DNA from: Candolleomyces eurysporus
Taxonomy: Eukaryota > Basidiomycota > Agaricomycetes > Agaricales > Psathyrellaceae
Length of the DNA: 64,000 nt
NCBI GenBank assembly: GCA_027579435.1
Contig: JANBPK010000775.1
Coordinates: 95,665-159,664 of the forward strand
Reading direction: 5' to 3'
Every line of letters starts with the position of its first letter. Positions within the stretch are counted from its first letter, which is position 1. Below, in pieces: positions 22,227-33,896 of the stretch. The position numbers and the translations under genes were made by a program. The notes beneath the pieces were generated by a model. The model was not told where the DNA came from, did not search any database, and saw nothing but the letters and a program-made list of their open reading frames with translations.

Positions 22227-24072
22227 CTACTGCACCTTCTCCATGCCGACTTCAACGAATGGTGACTCATCAGACGGTTCTTCGAGATCTTGGATTTCTG
22301 TGGAGTACAGTGTACGAAGGTAGTCCAACGCCGCTTCTGCAGCTTTTACTTTCGCTATACTGTGGGACCCTGCCTCCCCTATACCCAAAGTCATCCCTCT
22401 CCCCCGCCAGAAGCTGGTTGAACAGTAAGCGAGAGCGATCCATCCACCGGAAGCAGCATCATCAAAGCTATGCGGCATGGCGACAAAGTTTAGGTTGGCT
22501 GTAGGACCAAACAACCGTGCAGCGGTGATATGAAGGTCTCTTAGAGAGCAATCGGACTTGGACGATTTGTTTTCTTCTCGTGCAAGGCCCTGCATTAGGA
22601 TGAACGAAGGGATTGTCAAAAAGTAATCAGTCGCTAGCTAGATTGGGTTTGTAAACGGAAGGCGACAACGCACCTGCAAGCGTACAGTCACTTGACGAAG
22701 CAAGGACATTTCAAACGGATCCCTGGAGTTCGGTTTTACGGTCGGAACGACCGAACTGGCGATTGCATGTACGTGCCTGTTGCAGCCAGGACTTTATAGC
22801 AGTTAGATCAATTGATCTCTGAACCAGAGTTTGCAGATTCGAAGCACGTCTGCTTTCTCACTGATACCAAGTAAACTCACCAGAGTACCCTTCCCACTTC
22901 ATCAGGTAGGATAGGCAGCATGCACTCACACAACGGGCACAAGACGCGACTCCGTTGAGGTTCTCCCGTTACGCACAGTTCTACGAAAACATTCATAGAA
23001 ATTATCGTTCCTCGCTCAAGGAGCGTCGCCACGGTTCTGCCATTGAGATTGACTTCAACAATCTTCTGGGAGTCGCTCAACGTAAATTCGTAGTGCTTTG
23101 CGTCCACGAAGTTTTGCAGAATTTTGTGAAGAGCGGGATTGGATATATATCTGTTCAGAACCATTTGGCCAACGAACTACCATTTCGGTGTTGTCAGTAA
23201 ATTACCAGCTGCATTCAACCACGAAAAACGTACCTCCATGGTTGTTACATCCGCCTTCAAGAACTTCTGTGGAAACCCGTAAGGGTCCATTATCGTAATT
23301 GTCTCAACGAGTCCCGCCTCTCGAATCAGTGACGAAGTGAGCGACGGCGGCTGACCGAATTTAGAACCGAGTTCATCTATCTTCCGGAGAGTTTCCATAT
23401 TAGATATGGCCTGACAACCGGGAAAGGCGGTGTAAGTTTATCGCCCTGACTGAGAGACAATCAACTTACCATGAATTGAAACAAGAAAGAATCAATGTTT
23501 CGTGCCTGCTTGTCCAGACAGGCGGCGATAGCAGCATACCGCACTCCCTTCGTTGACAACAAGCTCTCGAGCTCAACTGCTGCTCGATTCAGCTGTCTGA
23601 GAGTAGAGGGGGGTACGTTAATCTGAATCTTTGTTGACCCCAAATGAGATGATCTACCTGAGGAGCCGAGGAACATACTTCGACGCGCTCTGTTCCTTCG
23701 ACAACAGCTCAAGTAACTCGCCGAGCTTACTGATCAACTCTTCCAAATCCTCCTCAACTTCAAATCGTTGCTAAGGAAAGGTCAGTCAAAATTTAGATTG
23801 ATTTGACATAGAAAAACTACCTCGATGACCCTTAACACCTTGCAAATGGCTTCCAGGGCTCCTTTTACAGGAGTTCCAAGGACAGGGATGGCCTCCGCAA
23901 TGGAAGATACGATGTCAGTCACCACAATGGCGGTTTGCAAGGCTGGAAGCGGTCCTCCCGATTCTTCTCGGTGGGCTTGGTGCTTCTTATATGCTGGGCC
24001 AGGCTTGCGGGTGGGAGAACCATGACGGGATATCTTCTTGACGAGGGATGCAGCCGAGCTCACAGAGGGCAT
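22227..24072 (-). CDS. STAND-like helical / ubiquitin-like / dsRBD-like multidomain protein
   Basis: Several short exons. The start at 24072 (MPSVSSAASLVKK) leads into a helical segment IVSSIAEAIPVLGTPVKGALEAICKV, resembling the N-terminal helices of fungal STAND proteins. Next comes a helical stretch (EDLEELISKLGELLELL). A ubiquitin-like domain of the fungal ULD_2 type follows, starting at ITIMDPYGFPQKFLK and ending ERGTIISMNVFVE. A Cys-rich patch with CPLCEC comes next. The last exon (22227 to about 22590) reads as a dsRNA-binding fold: helix LRDLHITAARLFG, strands ending GGWIALAYC, then GMTLGIGEAGSHSIAKVKAA and ALDYL. Family assignments are by eye; the dsRBD call rests on the G.G.....AK..AA..AL..L pattern. 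RNA binding is plausible but unproven. Confidence 0.6.
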
Positions 24073-25022
24073 GGTAGGCAGAGGGAACTTGAATTTCAGG
24101 GCTCCCAGGGAACCACAATACATTACTTCATTTGCTGCTGTGCATTCATTGCTGCCTCGTGCGTATTCAATGTTGCATAGCTGATGATAGACGCTCACAG
24201 CACAGCAAAAATAGGTGGACGCAAAGTTTAAGTAACACAGGATGAAAGTCTTCACTCGTGGAGGAACTGTACCCATCCACAATCAAGTTCGGACAAACAC
24301 TCAGACATAAGCATGAACCAGTAGTTGTCCGGTAGACATGCCAAATGGTCGGTACGTCGCCTTTACGCTGAACCTTTACCCGTCCCCCCCCGTCCTGCGA
24401 GAAAGTTACCAGTCCGAATCGGGACCGCGTCATCCTTTGATTGGGCGCCAATCGGCAATCCGGCATCTTACACCATGTGTAGCTCTTTCCCCTGTTGGAA
24501 GTTGGGATGTGACCTGGTTTGGACCACGCCCAGGAATGTCCCCGTTGACGATGAACGGCCATACCAGAGCTTGGGGCCATCGGCCTCGAGCAAAGGTGAT
24601 CATGAGGATAGTCAATTTGCTGCTCTGAACAAAATGGCGCCGGGGAGAGCAAGCCTCCGAAGGGAGCCTGGTGGACGATTTAAGAGTGTCACGATGCCGG
24701 TTGCAATTGAACTCCCGGAAGCTTTTTTCAGGTGAGATGATAACGATACACTCGAGAAGATGAGTATATTTCTCGATATATTCCGCTCAGACCCTGAGTT
24801 GCTTTGCACCTCCGGGGTCTGCAGATCCGTCATCAGGCGGACAGATTTTACTATACTTCAGATATATATACGCGTCACGAATGGGAGTCAAGCGTGGGGG
24901 CCAAAATGTGGCCGCGAATTTTGCGCAGTCACACCGTTCTTTTATCATCAACCTCCGTGACGATGACAAGGCCTGATATCGAATGAAAGTTCCAAAATTG
25001 GGTTTTGGATCCTCAAGATGGC
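24073..25022. other. Intergenic, no supported gene
   Basis: Contains overlapping ORFs on both strands (about 24167-24735) without recognisable motifs. It ends exactly where duplication block C2 starts. Confidence 0.4.
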
Positions 25023-27605
25023 TTACTACCAAGCTAATATCCAGTGGGAATCATGTTCGCTACTGTGCGTAACATATAACTAGACAATGGTGTGCTACTA
25101 ACTGTATAAATATCCATGAATGTGCAATAAATCTGATTTACAGCGGACTACAGTGCCTCATCGTCCAGGGCAGATGGAAGGATTACTTTAGGCTTGAGTA
25201 GAGTGTCAAACTTCCTCGAGAGAGATCCATCTTTCGTACGAGTTACCGCAAGCCTCTGGACCCCCAAGTCTGTGCTACAAACTATCGGCCTGTTCACGAA
25301 TTCTGGGTCGGTAGGGTCCGGGTATGCGCTGTCCATCTCAGCCGGATGGTACGGTTGTCCTGCGACCCACATGCTGGGAACCATCTCCGTGGAGGTTATA
25401 CCCTCGATAACAGCCTCCTTCAGCTTCAAGATACTCGACTCGAGAGTCATCAACCTCGCTTGGATGTTGGCCGCCAACGTGGCTGAGTTCGTTGCTTTGG
25501 TCGACCATCCTGCGGAAACCATCATGTATCGGAAGTCGTCGAACATTGCACGGTAGCTGGTGGAAGGCCCCTTCAGCTGTGCTGCCATAATCGCTCTCCA
25601 CTTCCCAGCGACCGCCGCATCCTCTGTCAAAGCGATTGAGATCAAAGCATAGGCAGTATTATGGGATCACATACCGTTGTTGGACACCCTACCCCAGATA
25701 TTCGTCAAGTGGCGGTTCAAATCCTGATTCTCTGGCGTGAACGACTGAACGATATAACAACTCCACGTCAAAATCGTATGCTGCAAAGCCAGTTGCAGCG
25801 GGAACGGATCTTTCGCCCCGGATTCCGCATTGTGCTTCATCGCTTCCACCAACCTCTGCCCGACCCGATCCACCGCCCGTTTCCTGCACTTCTCTACTAC
25901 CCTATCCTCCTCCTTCAGATTGATATCCGCCGCCATCACCGCCTCAGCGACGAACGCTGCGCACTGGAGTACCTCGGCATTCAACGTCTCCACCATGCGG
26001 ATGATCTCAGCCCCCGCGTAGGAGTCCGCTTTGGAGTGGAACACCTGGGAGGCTCGGTTAGACTCCGTCGGACTCGGCCTCTGCACATCGAATGCAACGG
26101 CAGATGCACTGTTGGCTGCCGCCTGTTGGGCTGCGGCAGCAGCGGCCTCCGCCCTCTGCACACGCTCTCGCATCCGGCGCAGCTGGTCTTCTAGACCCTG
26201 GTTCTTCTGGTCGAGGTCCTGGATGTGCTTTGCAGCAGCCTCAGCGGCATGCGTGCTGGTCGTGATGAGGCTCTGGATTTCGTCATCGTCCTGGGCCGAT
26301 TTCCTCTTGAAAGTCTGAACCTCATTCTCTAGTGCGCGACATCGAGTTTGCGTGATCCTGTCCCGTTCTTCGACGCCTTGAAGCTGGATCCGGAGGTCTT
26401 GTATTTGGGATGTAAGCGATTCCTTGTCTTTGAGAAGGGATTTGACGGTTTCCTTGGCGGGTTTCCGGCTCCCGGAGTCTTTGTCCTTCGTTTCTTTATC
26501 CCGCTCCTTGTCCTTCCTCCCGCCCTCCATCCAGATTTCGTGGCTGTTGATCTTGTTGTCGTGGCTCCTGCGACGAAATCAATATTCCTCGATCGTCAAA
26601 ATACGTTTCTGGACGCGACACTTACTTCTTCAGCTTATCCTCCGACTTCTTCCTCCTGCCAATACTAGAAAACGTACTCGAAGGTGCCGATTCGTGCGAT
26701 AGGTGAAGGTCAGACTGCTGTCGACTGTGGCTTCCAGCGGGGTTCCGACGGTCAGCGGGCATTTCACCAGACGGACGGGATTCTGCGTAGTGATTACTGC
26801 CGTTGAGGTGGTTGTTCTCCTTCAAAGTTCGAGACGACGATCGAGATGGACCCGTTTCTGAGGAATGGGAAGTGGATCCCGGGGTGAGGATAGAGCTCAA
26901 ACGCCGCCACATTACAGTTTACAGAGACAGAGGAAGGAATTCGAGAAGGTGATTCCGTTTTACGGGTGTTCTTGTCGTCCTCGTCGCGTTGAATTCCGAT
27001 TGAGAGTTAGAATTGAATCGATAATAGATAGTTTCGAGAGGAGAGTGAATCCAGCCAGGGATATAGTCAAAGGTACACGCCTGGTGGTCGTGTGGCTCGA
27101 CTTTGAGTAGAGTGAAGGTAGGGTGGCAAGGCGAACGAGACGTGAAAGAAATGCAAGGTTGACTGCTGCTATCGGAGCATCCTTTGATCAGATGCGAGAT
27201 ATTAATGAAGGCTGGTGACGAGTGGCTAGGTTGAGGTTCGAATTCGAAGCACTGGCATGGTGCCCTGCTCCTCGTGCCGCGTCACATTCCAGCAAGGGAG
27301 CGCAGCGTGCCCGACACGCGTTTTCTGCGGGAGCTGACATGGGTACGGCCAGCAAGTATGTATGTAACACCTGACAGGGAGTAAGTGTATGTATCACTCA
27401 CTAGAACTTCAATGTTGATTGCCAGAAATACCTTGACGTCAAAATGAAACGAACATGAGCACGACCACGGCCTCGTTGTGATAGAATATATGCGAGATTG
27501 TAAGACGTTTTGTTTGGGCCTCGTGGCCTTGGACGTGGTACGTGTTTCACGTAGTAGTCGAATCATGCGCCTCTGTTCGCTAACTTCCAACTATGGAAGG
27601 ATAAA
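25023..27605. repeat. Segmental duplication block C2 (carries CC2)
   Basis: Counterpart of 16623-19370. Identity is highest in the 3' exon and 3' flank and lower in the 5' half of the gene and upstream region. Confidence 0.85.
25148..26912 (-). CDS. CC2: coiled-coil protein with conserved W-R C-terminal module
   Basis: Paralogue of CC1, about 551 aa in three exons (26626-26912, 25675-26567, 25148-25623). Disordered Ser-rich N-terminus, Lys/Glu/Asp-rich stretch, then one copy of the 56-aa coiled-coil unit (IQDLDQKNQGLEDQLRRMRE). It lacks the Ala heptads of CC1. The C-terminal module is nearly identical to CC1. An apparent stop after SNNGM is intronic: the 51-nt intron 25624-25674 (GTATGTG..TTGACAG, phase 1) joins NN to EDAAVAGKWR. 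The N-terminal junction K-S is likewise spliced at 26568-26625. Its immediate neighbour on the same strand is Hsp70-a. Function unknown; a partner or scaffold role is inferred. Confidence 0.85.
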
Positions 27606-27866
27606 TTCCGGAGATACCTCCTCGTCCGGAAAAGGCGTTAGGTAACTCGTTCTCCCGAACTTTGCAGATCTATGACGGTCACCGAAGGCGATAATCGAAT
27701 TGGTGTTACTCGTACTTACACAAACGGCCCGCGCGGGTAAAGAGAAGATGTGATGAACTGATACAAATACAGAGAGCGAGCATGATAACCATAAAACATA
27801 GAGCAGAAAATCAGGAAAGTACACGAACGAAAGCATAATGTCAAACACAGGGGGATCAGAAAGGCT
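26913..27866. other. CC2 upstream / Hsp70-a downstream region
   Basis: To about 27605 it belongs to duplication block C2. No gene was seen. The right part is the 3' flank of Hsp70-a. Confidence 0.4.
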
Positions 27867-30398
27867 TCAAGTGAACGTATTCATCGGCTCATACACGATC
27901 TTCGCGGGGGTGCGCTTTTCGGTGCCCTAGATATATGAAAGTGAACCGTCGATGCAAACATTGAGATCAGTGAAACTTAAAAACACATACACGAAAGCTA
28001 AAAATACCCACCCGCTCCCTCCAACAGAGTTGCGCCTTCAACTCTGTCAAACCGAAAAGCAAGATGATGTCGAAATCGGCTTTGTAGTAGACCCGCCCGT
28101 TAGCACCTTTGAATGGGCCTAGCGCCTTGCCCATTTGCGAAAGGTCGACGGTGATTGTGCAGAGTGAGGAGTAGTTTTCTAGATGATGAGAATGGATAAT
28201 ACCGCATTAGAGATAGAGAGTCAAAAGAGAAATAATGGATGCTCACCAGAGTCCAAATCAACCCATTTCGGGCTCTCCACTCTCCCTCGATAACAATCCA
28301 AAGACACCTGTACGCTGCTAAAGTTGGAGAGATAATCCGATTCTTCGAAATACGATCTTCTGAACTCTTTAGTTTCCGAGACTTGTGTATTCTAGTCGCC
28401 GATGAGGATGAAATGAGAAACTATCGGTAATCCCCATGGAGTTATGGTAAGACGCAAGACGCACCTTAGCGAGAATGATACTAAAGTAGCCGGGAACACG
28501 TCTGGCACCCGAAGGCGAAAGCCAGCTGGTGATCGATCGAATGCGATGGTCTTCATCGCTCGGGTTGTACGGAACGTGGCAGTTGACCCCATATGTGAAC
28601 CTCGACATTCGAGAGCTTACTCGGTGGTCGAGGTAGAACGAAATAGCACCGTCGGCTACTGCCTTGTTACTGAAAGGACGGTGGATGGACGAAGTGTGAG
28701 AATCACAAGATAGAAAGAGCAAGAGAACGGGATGAAAAGACGTACACATGGGTGTCAGGACGAAGGACAGCAAGACCAAGAGGTTCCAAGCCTTCTTTGA
28801 GTTGGGAAAACAACCAGTCACTCGCTGCGAAACCGCCAACGAGGAATATGGACTGTGGTACCAAAATGATCAGCACGAAATGAACCATTGCCCGTGATTT
28901 TGAATGCAGATACACGTACGTGGATAGGTTTTTGAGCCACCGAAAGTTGGTTCTTGACTGAATCGATGATGCAGGAAATTGAAGGTGCGAAGAAAGAGGC
29001 TACTTGCGACCTACGACGGGGACAGGTCTTCAGTTCATTGCAATGGAGGAGACGGAGAGCAAGAGGAGCAGAACGTACCCTTCCAATCTGAGTTGACCAG
29101 ACCGAATCCCAAACGCCAAATCCTTGTCCCGCACACCTCCGAACCGAATGTACTGAGGATCGTTCTGGTTTCTGAATCGAAGTTTTGTCGTTTTGTCAAA
29201 GCATTCGGAGATATGGGGAACATCGTCGACGAATTTCGAGTTCCTCAGGTGCGCTGTTGACAGATAGGTTCACCGACGGGTAAATTAGGCGAGTGCATGG
29301 ATAGGCTTACCTTCCAAGAACGCACGAGCGTTGAATGTGACAAAGATAGATCCTTGGAAGTGGCACTGAGGCGCCGCGATTTCCTCGAACCAGTCCTCCG
29401 ACTTGGCGCGTGCGTACGCGCTCATGTCCACGGTTCCTCCACCAGCATCAACGATAAGGACGCCTTTCCCGTCCTAAAGTTGAGCAAATAATCAGTAACA
29501 ACTACTTCGCCGTATTGTGAAGGCTACCCACCTTCAAAGCCTCCGCGGGCAGCCCACTGTGCAAGCAGAAATGCAAACTGGCTTCACCTTCTGTGACAAA
29601 CGAGATCCTGTTATCAGCCTCTTCCTGCGACTTGACAAGTCCTCCCAGCACTGAAGCACGTCTCATCATCTCCTGCTGCGCTCCTTCCCAGCCATTCGGA
29701 TGGGTCAACACAAAGTCGATCTGACCTTCGTCTTCGAGTGTCGTCCACCAGCTGGTATTAGTCCCAGCAGGAGCCAACGCAAGACCATGTGTTTCCTCGA
29801 TGTAGGCGCGGGTGCATGTGTACAGGTATCGAAGGAAATCGGCGAATACCTGGACGGGGGTCTTGTTTGGAGGCAGAGGGGGGATCTTGGAAGCGACGTC
29901 ATTGGGTGTCGATACGCCAGTCTTAGGTCTAAGATGAAGCTTGAACCTATTCGAGAAGGCCGCTTCAGTAACACTTTTGATTCCGGAGAAGGAGAACGAA
30001 CCAAGGAGTAGGGACCCATTCTTCGTCTTCTTTCATAGCGACGATATCTTCTCTCATCGCCTCGGCGCCAGCTGCTCGCACCGCTCCAGTCTTATCGTAG
30101 TAGAGAAGCGATGGGATTTTGCAATCTCCACCGACATGTTCTTGAGCAGGGAATCTTCAGGAATGCAACGAGCTCTAACGGGGTATCCAATTGTTGAACT
30201 GACTACAAACTCACCGTGTGATACCTCGAATTTCAGGGACTTGACCTGGGTCAAGGATACTACACAATTGAGACGTTGGAAAGAGCTAATTCACGAAGAG
30301 GCCTACCTATACGAAACACCGCTATACGTTGTCCCTACATCAAAGGCAAGGACCAGCTTGCGTTGGGACCCTTTGTATGGTGAACGTTTAGTAGGCAT
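27867..30398 (-). CDS. Hsp70-a: HSPA12-like Hsp70 family protein
   Basis: Actin-fold ATPase of the HSPA12-like branch expanded in Agaricomycetes. It starts at 30398 (MPTKRSPYKGSQRKLVLAFDVGTTYSG, with an intact phosphate-1 loop). Further exons give FPAQEHVGGDCKIPSLLYYDK, FKLHLRPKTG, IDFVLTHPNGWEG, RISFVTEGEASLHF, phosphate-2 VDAGGGTVDMSAY, EEIAAPQCHFQGS, DKTTKLRF, adenosine motif FLVGGFAASDWLF and ADGAISFYLDH. The usual C-terminal region (SLCTITVDLSQM, then KRTPAKIVYEP) follows, ending at 27867. About a dozen exons with short introns; the whole-length pattern matches Hsp70-c and -d. Probably a functional ATPase. CC2 follows it on the same strand. Confidence 0.92.
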
Positions 30399-31237
30399 TG
30401 TGTATACGGAATTTCAATCCAGAAGAGGCCTAGGTGATGGGCAAGCGGAAGGTAGAGCGGACGAGAGGAATGAAATCCGCAGGACGAGATGGTTTTGCAG
30501 GTGTTCAATCCCGGTCGCATGATATACGCTACTTTTACTCACTTGAACAAAACGAGGGTGACAAGCGGGATGGAGAACAGGTGCTGCGGGTGTGCATGCA
30601 GGGCTCCATGCAGCCACCCCCATTCTGCCTGCTGCACCTACGGGTATGAGTTCCAATCACAGCAGACATTCATCGATCCTCGCTCGAAACACGTTGCATA
30701 GGTGTTTCACGTGGTATCTCTCACTGAAACATTCTGAAGTCAGGGGAAAGGGCAGTGATAACGGTAAGAAGTGCATTAAAGTCAAAGGATGAGAGTTATG
30801 AGACGTACAAGGGTGTATTGGTTGTTTCCTCGAGCGTCACTTATGTTGGCAAATCCGGGGACGTTCATTAAATTGCCTAGGGCCGACTCAAGCTCTCCCA
30901 TGAGACCTTGAGTATTGGGTCATATTCATAAGCGCCTTAGTTTAGCGGCCTTGTGTCAATGCCTGCCTCTTGCTGATGTTCGAATCGCAAAGAAAAGAGC
31001 GAAAGGCGAATATTTCCGAGATGTGGCTATGCTCTTGCTGGTGGATGTCCAGGTCTCACCATGGACCCGGACCGCCCAACAGTCCCGTCCCCAAGCCTGC
31101 TTCTTCCCATCACCAGGCGACAATGTCGTTGCACGAGGCGTCGCCTCTCTTTAGCGCCTACCGCCTCTACCTCGACTTTTACACTATTAGTATCCGATTC
31201 CCTAAGGAGAAGAGTAGAAGGAACATAGCTATGTACG
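30399..31237. other. Divergent promoter region
   Basis: Separates Hsp70-a (-) from the SUMO-motif gene (+). A B-box-like GTTCGAATC occurs at about 30973, but no tRNA fold could be made. No gene supported. Confidence 0.45.
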
Positions 31238-33896
31238 ATGGGTAAGAAAGGGTTCAAAGTCAAGGTACGCAGCACTCCTCATTTCTCTTTATCTCATTGA
31301 CACCTTATATCGTCCCTGCTTCTTGTTTCTGTTCCTCAACCCGCTAGACATACGAACCTCCAGATGAGAAATTCGTCGTCGTCGTCAACGCATGGGGCAA
31401 AACGAGGGACCGGCAACAATTCGCCAACGCCGTCGGAGCCTGGTTCGAAGTTATGCTACGCAGAATCCACCCAAAACAGAAACTCCAGGTGAATTGTATC
31501 TATTATCAGAGCACGGTGAGTGCCTACACGTCCCCTTTCAATAGCTCAACAGCACTTAGCTTGGATTTCACTCTCTAGCACGACATCCTCATCGTCGAAC
31601 TCCCGTCAACCGTAACATCCCTATCACCCTTCCTGGGCGCCCACCCCTACTGTTCCTTCCTTACCACCCACCCCACCTCCACCGAATTCGCCTATGTATA
31701 CGAATATAACTTCAGACACTTCAACCATCCCGAAAACACCAACTGGCATGCCTCGGCGCCGAGTTACAGGGAGATTCCGCGAAGCTTACCGGTGAAGGAT
31801 CCGTATCCCCTCCCAAGGGAGATTGAAGGGATAGGGATGTTACCTACGCTTCCTCCACCCATGAATGCCAAGTATGCGATTCCAGTACCGGTGCCGGAGC
31901 CTCCCTTACCACCTTCTGCTCCTGTCCAGGAGACGAGGTGTTCCCCTGCCCCTGCGCCTCCACCACGCCCGAGTGCGTCGAGTAGTGGTTCAAGTTCGAC
32001 AACCTCCAATCTTCTTAAAGAGCATGGGTCCGATAGTCGAACGCTCGATCCCCGAAGACGTGCTCCTTCGTCCACCCCGGCTCCCGCTCCTCTGCAACCT
32101 CCTCAGGCCTCCCCTTCGACAAAGGATTCGTTGTTTACACCGTACGACCCGCCAAGCCACCATCCCGCGCATTCGAATCTGACCACGGTACGGCCGTCCG
32201 GGGCAGGCAAAGGGAAGGAACGCGAGCTTCTTGCCCAACTGCAGCCGCATTCCTCTCTGAGCTCCGACACAGTAGACGACTTCCTCAGCTCTCTCCTCCC
32301 CTCTCCATCGCAACCTCCCCCGCGTACTCCTCCAGTCCAAGTCAAAGCGGAAGAGACTTCAGTGAAGCTCGAAGATGAAGATCATGTAGAGGCCGTACGA
32401 GTCAAACCAGAACCTCAGGACGACCACGACCCTGCTCTCTTTGCCTCTCCTCCTCCACCGACGCATTACCCGTCGCCTACAGCTCGGCCTCTTCGAATCA
32501 AGGCCGAGCCACTCGACGACTCGATACCCGAGAGACCTGGCGCTTCATCGTGGAGGATTCAAGTGAAACCTGAACCATCAAAAGCCGACGAAGACGCCAT
32601 GGCGGCCCTCCGGATGCCTCCACCTCCTTTACCGACGAGAGTCAAACCCGAGCCTATCGATGACGACAATATAGATCTAGGGCCTGCAACTGCAGCTACG
32701 CCTACCTCGTCCAGAGCCGCAGGTTATGTGCGTAGCCAGTCGGAAATGTGGGTCAAGCAGGAATTATTGTTAGATCCTTCGAGGATGAGACGGTCAGAGT
32801 CGGTTTTCGGCCAGCCAGAGCTAGAGTCGAAGGACGTATACGATCCAGAGTCTGAGGAGCGGAGCGCGGGGGATCAAGAGGGCGAGAAGGAGGAGAGACC
32901 GGAGGACAAAGAAGACGACTACCAGCCCAGCGCTGAGCTTCTCGACGCTTTCGCTAGTTTGGAAGGCGAACTAGGGTTTGATTTATTTGGCGCCACTGGC
33001 ATGGATGTCGACTCTTCGAGCCAAACCACCACCAGTGTCGCGGAGAGCCCAAGCAAAGTCACAGTCAAATCGGATTCTAGGGCCGAAGAAGACCTCCGCG
33101 CATACATGAACGATTTCTCGGAAAGGCGGTCGGCAACGTCAACGACACCCACACCTGCCAGTGAAACAAGATCAGTAACATTGTCGTCGAGGAGGAGTGA
33201 TGCTAGTGGTAGTACTAGAGCCCCGACTCGGGATCCCCGCCAGGCACAGACACCTTTAGACCTCCGACGTAGAATCACCGTGAAAGAAGAGCCGGGCGAC
33301 GAGAGTTCGAGCGTACTGCTGCATGCACCGACCTCACACCGTGAGGAAAGCTCCAGTACACGGAGAATGTCGATAGGGGAGAACCAGCGTCATCGGGGGA
33401 GGGAGGGAGAGAGGGAACGTAGCCTTACGATGCCTGGCAGCAGCTCAGGCTCTTCTAGAGACGGAAGAGAGCTGGTTAAAATCAAGCCGGAACCTCGGGA
33501 CGGCACGATGATCGACTTTGACAGACGTTCGACCACCCACGAAAGTCATAATCAATCGTCGTCGCACTACGGAGATCCGAGACGTACTACGGGGAGAAGA
33601 GACCGTTCAGAGTCTGATCTTCGAAGGGAAAGGAGAAGTAGCGGCGACTGGCGATCCAGGGAGGATAATGCAGGCCGGAAGAGGGGTCAAAATCAAGATC
33701 CTTGTGATGGGTTCCGTGAAGGTGGTGCGCGTGGTGTGGATGGAAAAGACGAGACGCAAGGTGAGTTGAATAACCCCATTTCACTTGATCGATTTGTCAT
33801 CTCTTGAGACGGAGGCTGACTGCCTTTCTCGTTGGTGTATTAGGTTCGAGCTGGAGTGGTTTGAAGTTTAAGAGACTGAAGAGGGAGCCTGCTTGA
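31238..33896 (+). CDS. Large disordered protein with about ten SUMO-consensus motifs
   Basis: Four exons (31238-31264, 31348-31515, 31579-33760, 33844-33896) give about 809 aa; all junctions are GT..AG and in frame. The first ~130 aa look folded (FVVVVNAWGKTRDRQQFANA, then CIYYQSTHDILIVELPS) and match no family I recognise. The rest is Pro/Ser/charged and carries a dispersed set of hydrophobic-K-x-E motifs: VKAE, VKLE, VKPE (three times), IKAE, VKQE, VKEE, IKPE and a C-terminal LKRE. Many are followed by P and acidic residues, as in negatively charged SUMO acceptor sites. Such arrays are typical of nuclear regulators, so a SUMO-controlled chromatin or transcription factor is the best guess. 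No DNA-binding domain was recognised. Confidence 0.8.

Noticed and set aside
24167..24735. Overlapping ORFs of 136-161 aa on both strands
   Set aside because: No recognisable motif, no plausible splice structure and no paralogue in the window.
25660..25675. Stop codon interrupting CC2
   Set aside because: It is inside the 51-nt intron 25624-25674, whose position and phase match the other three W-R-module genes.
30925..30996. Possible tRNA gene with GTTCGAATC box
   Set aside because: No T-stem or acceptor pairing could be made around the box, and the A-box-like part is poor.
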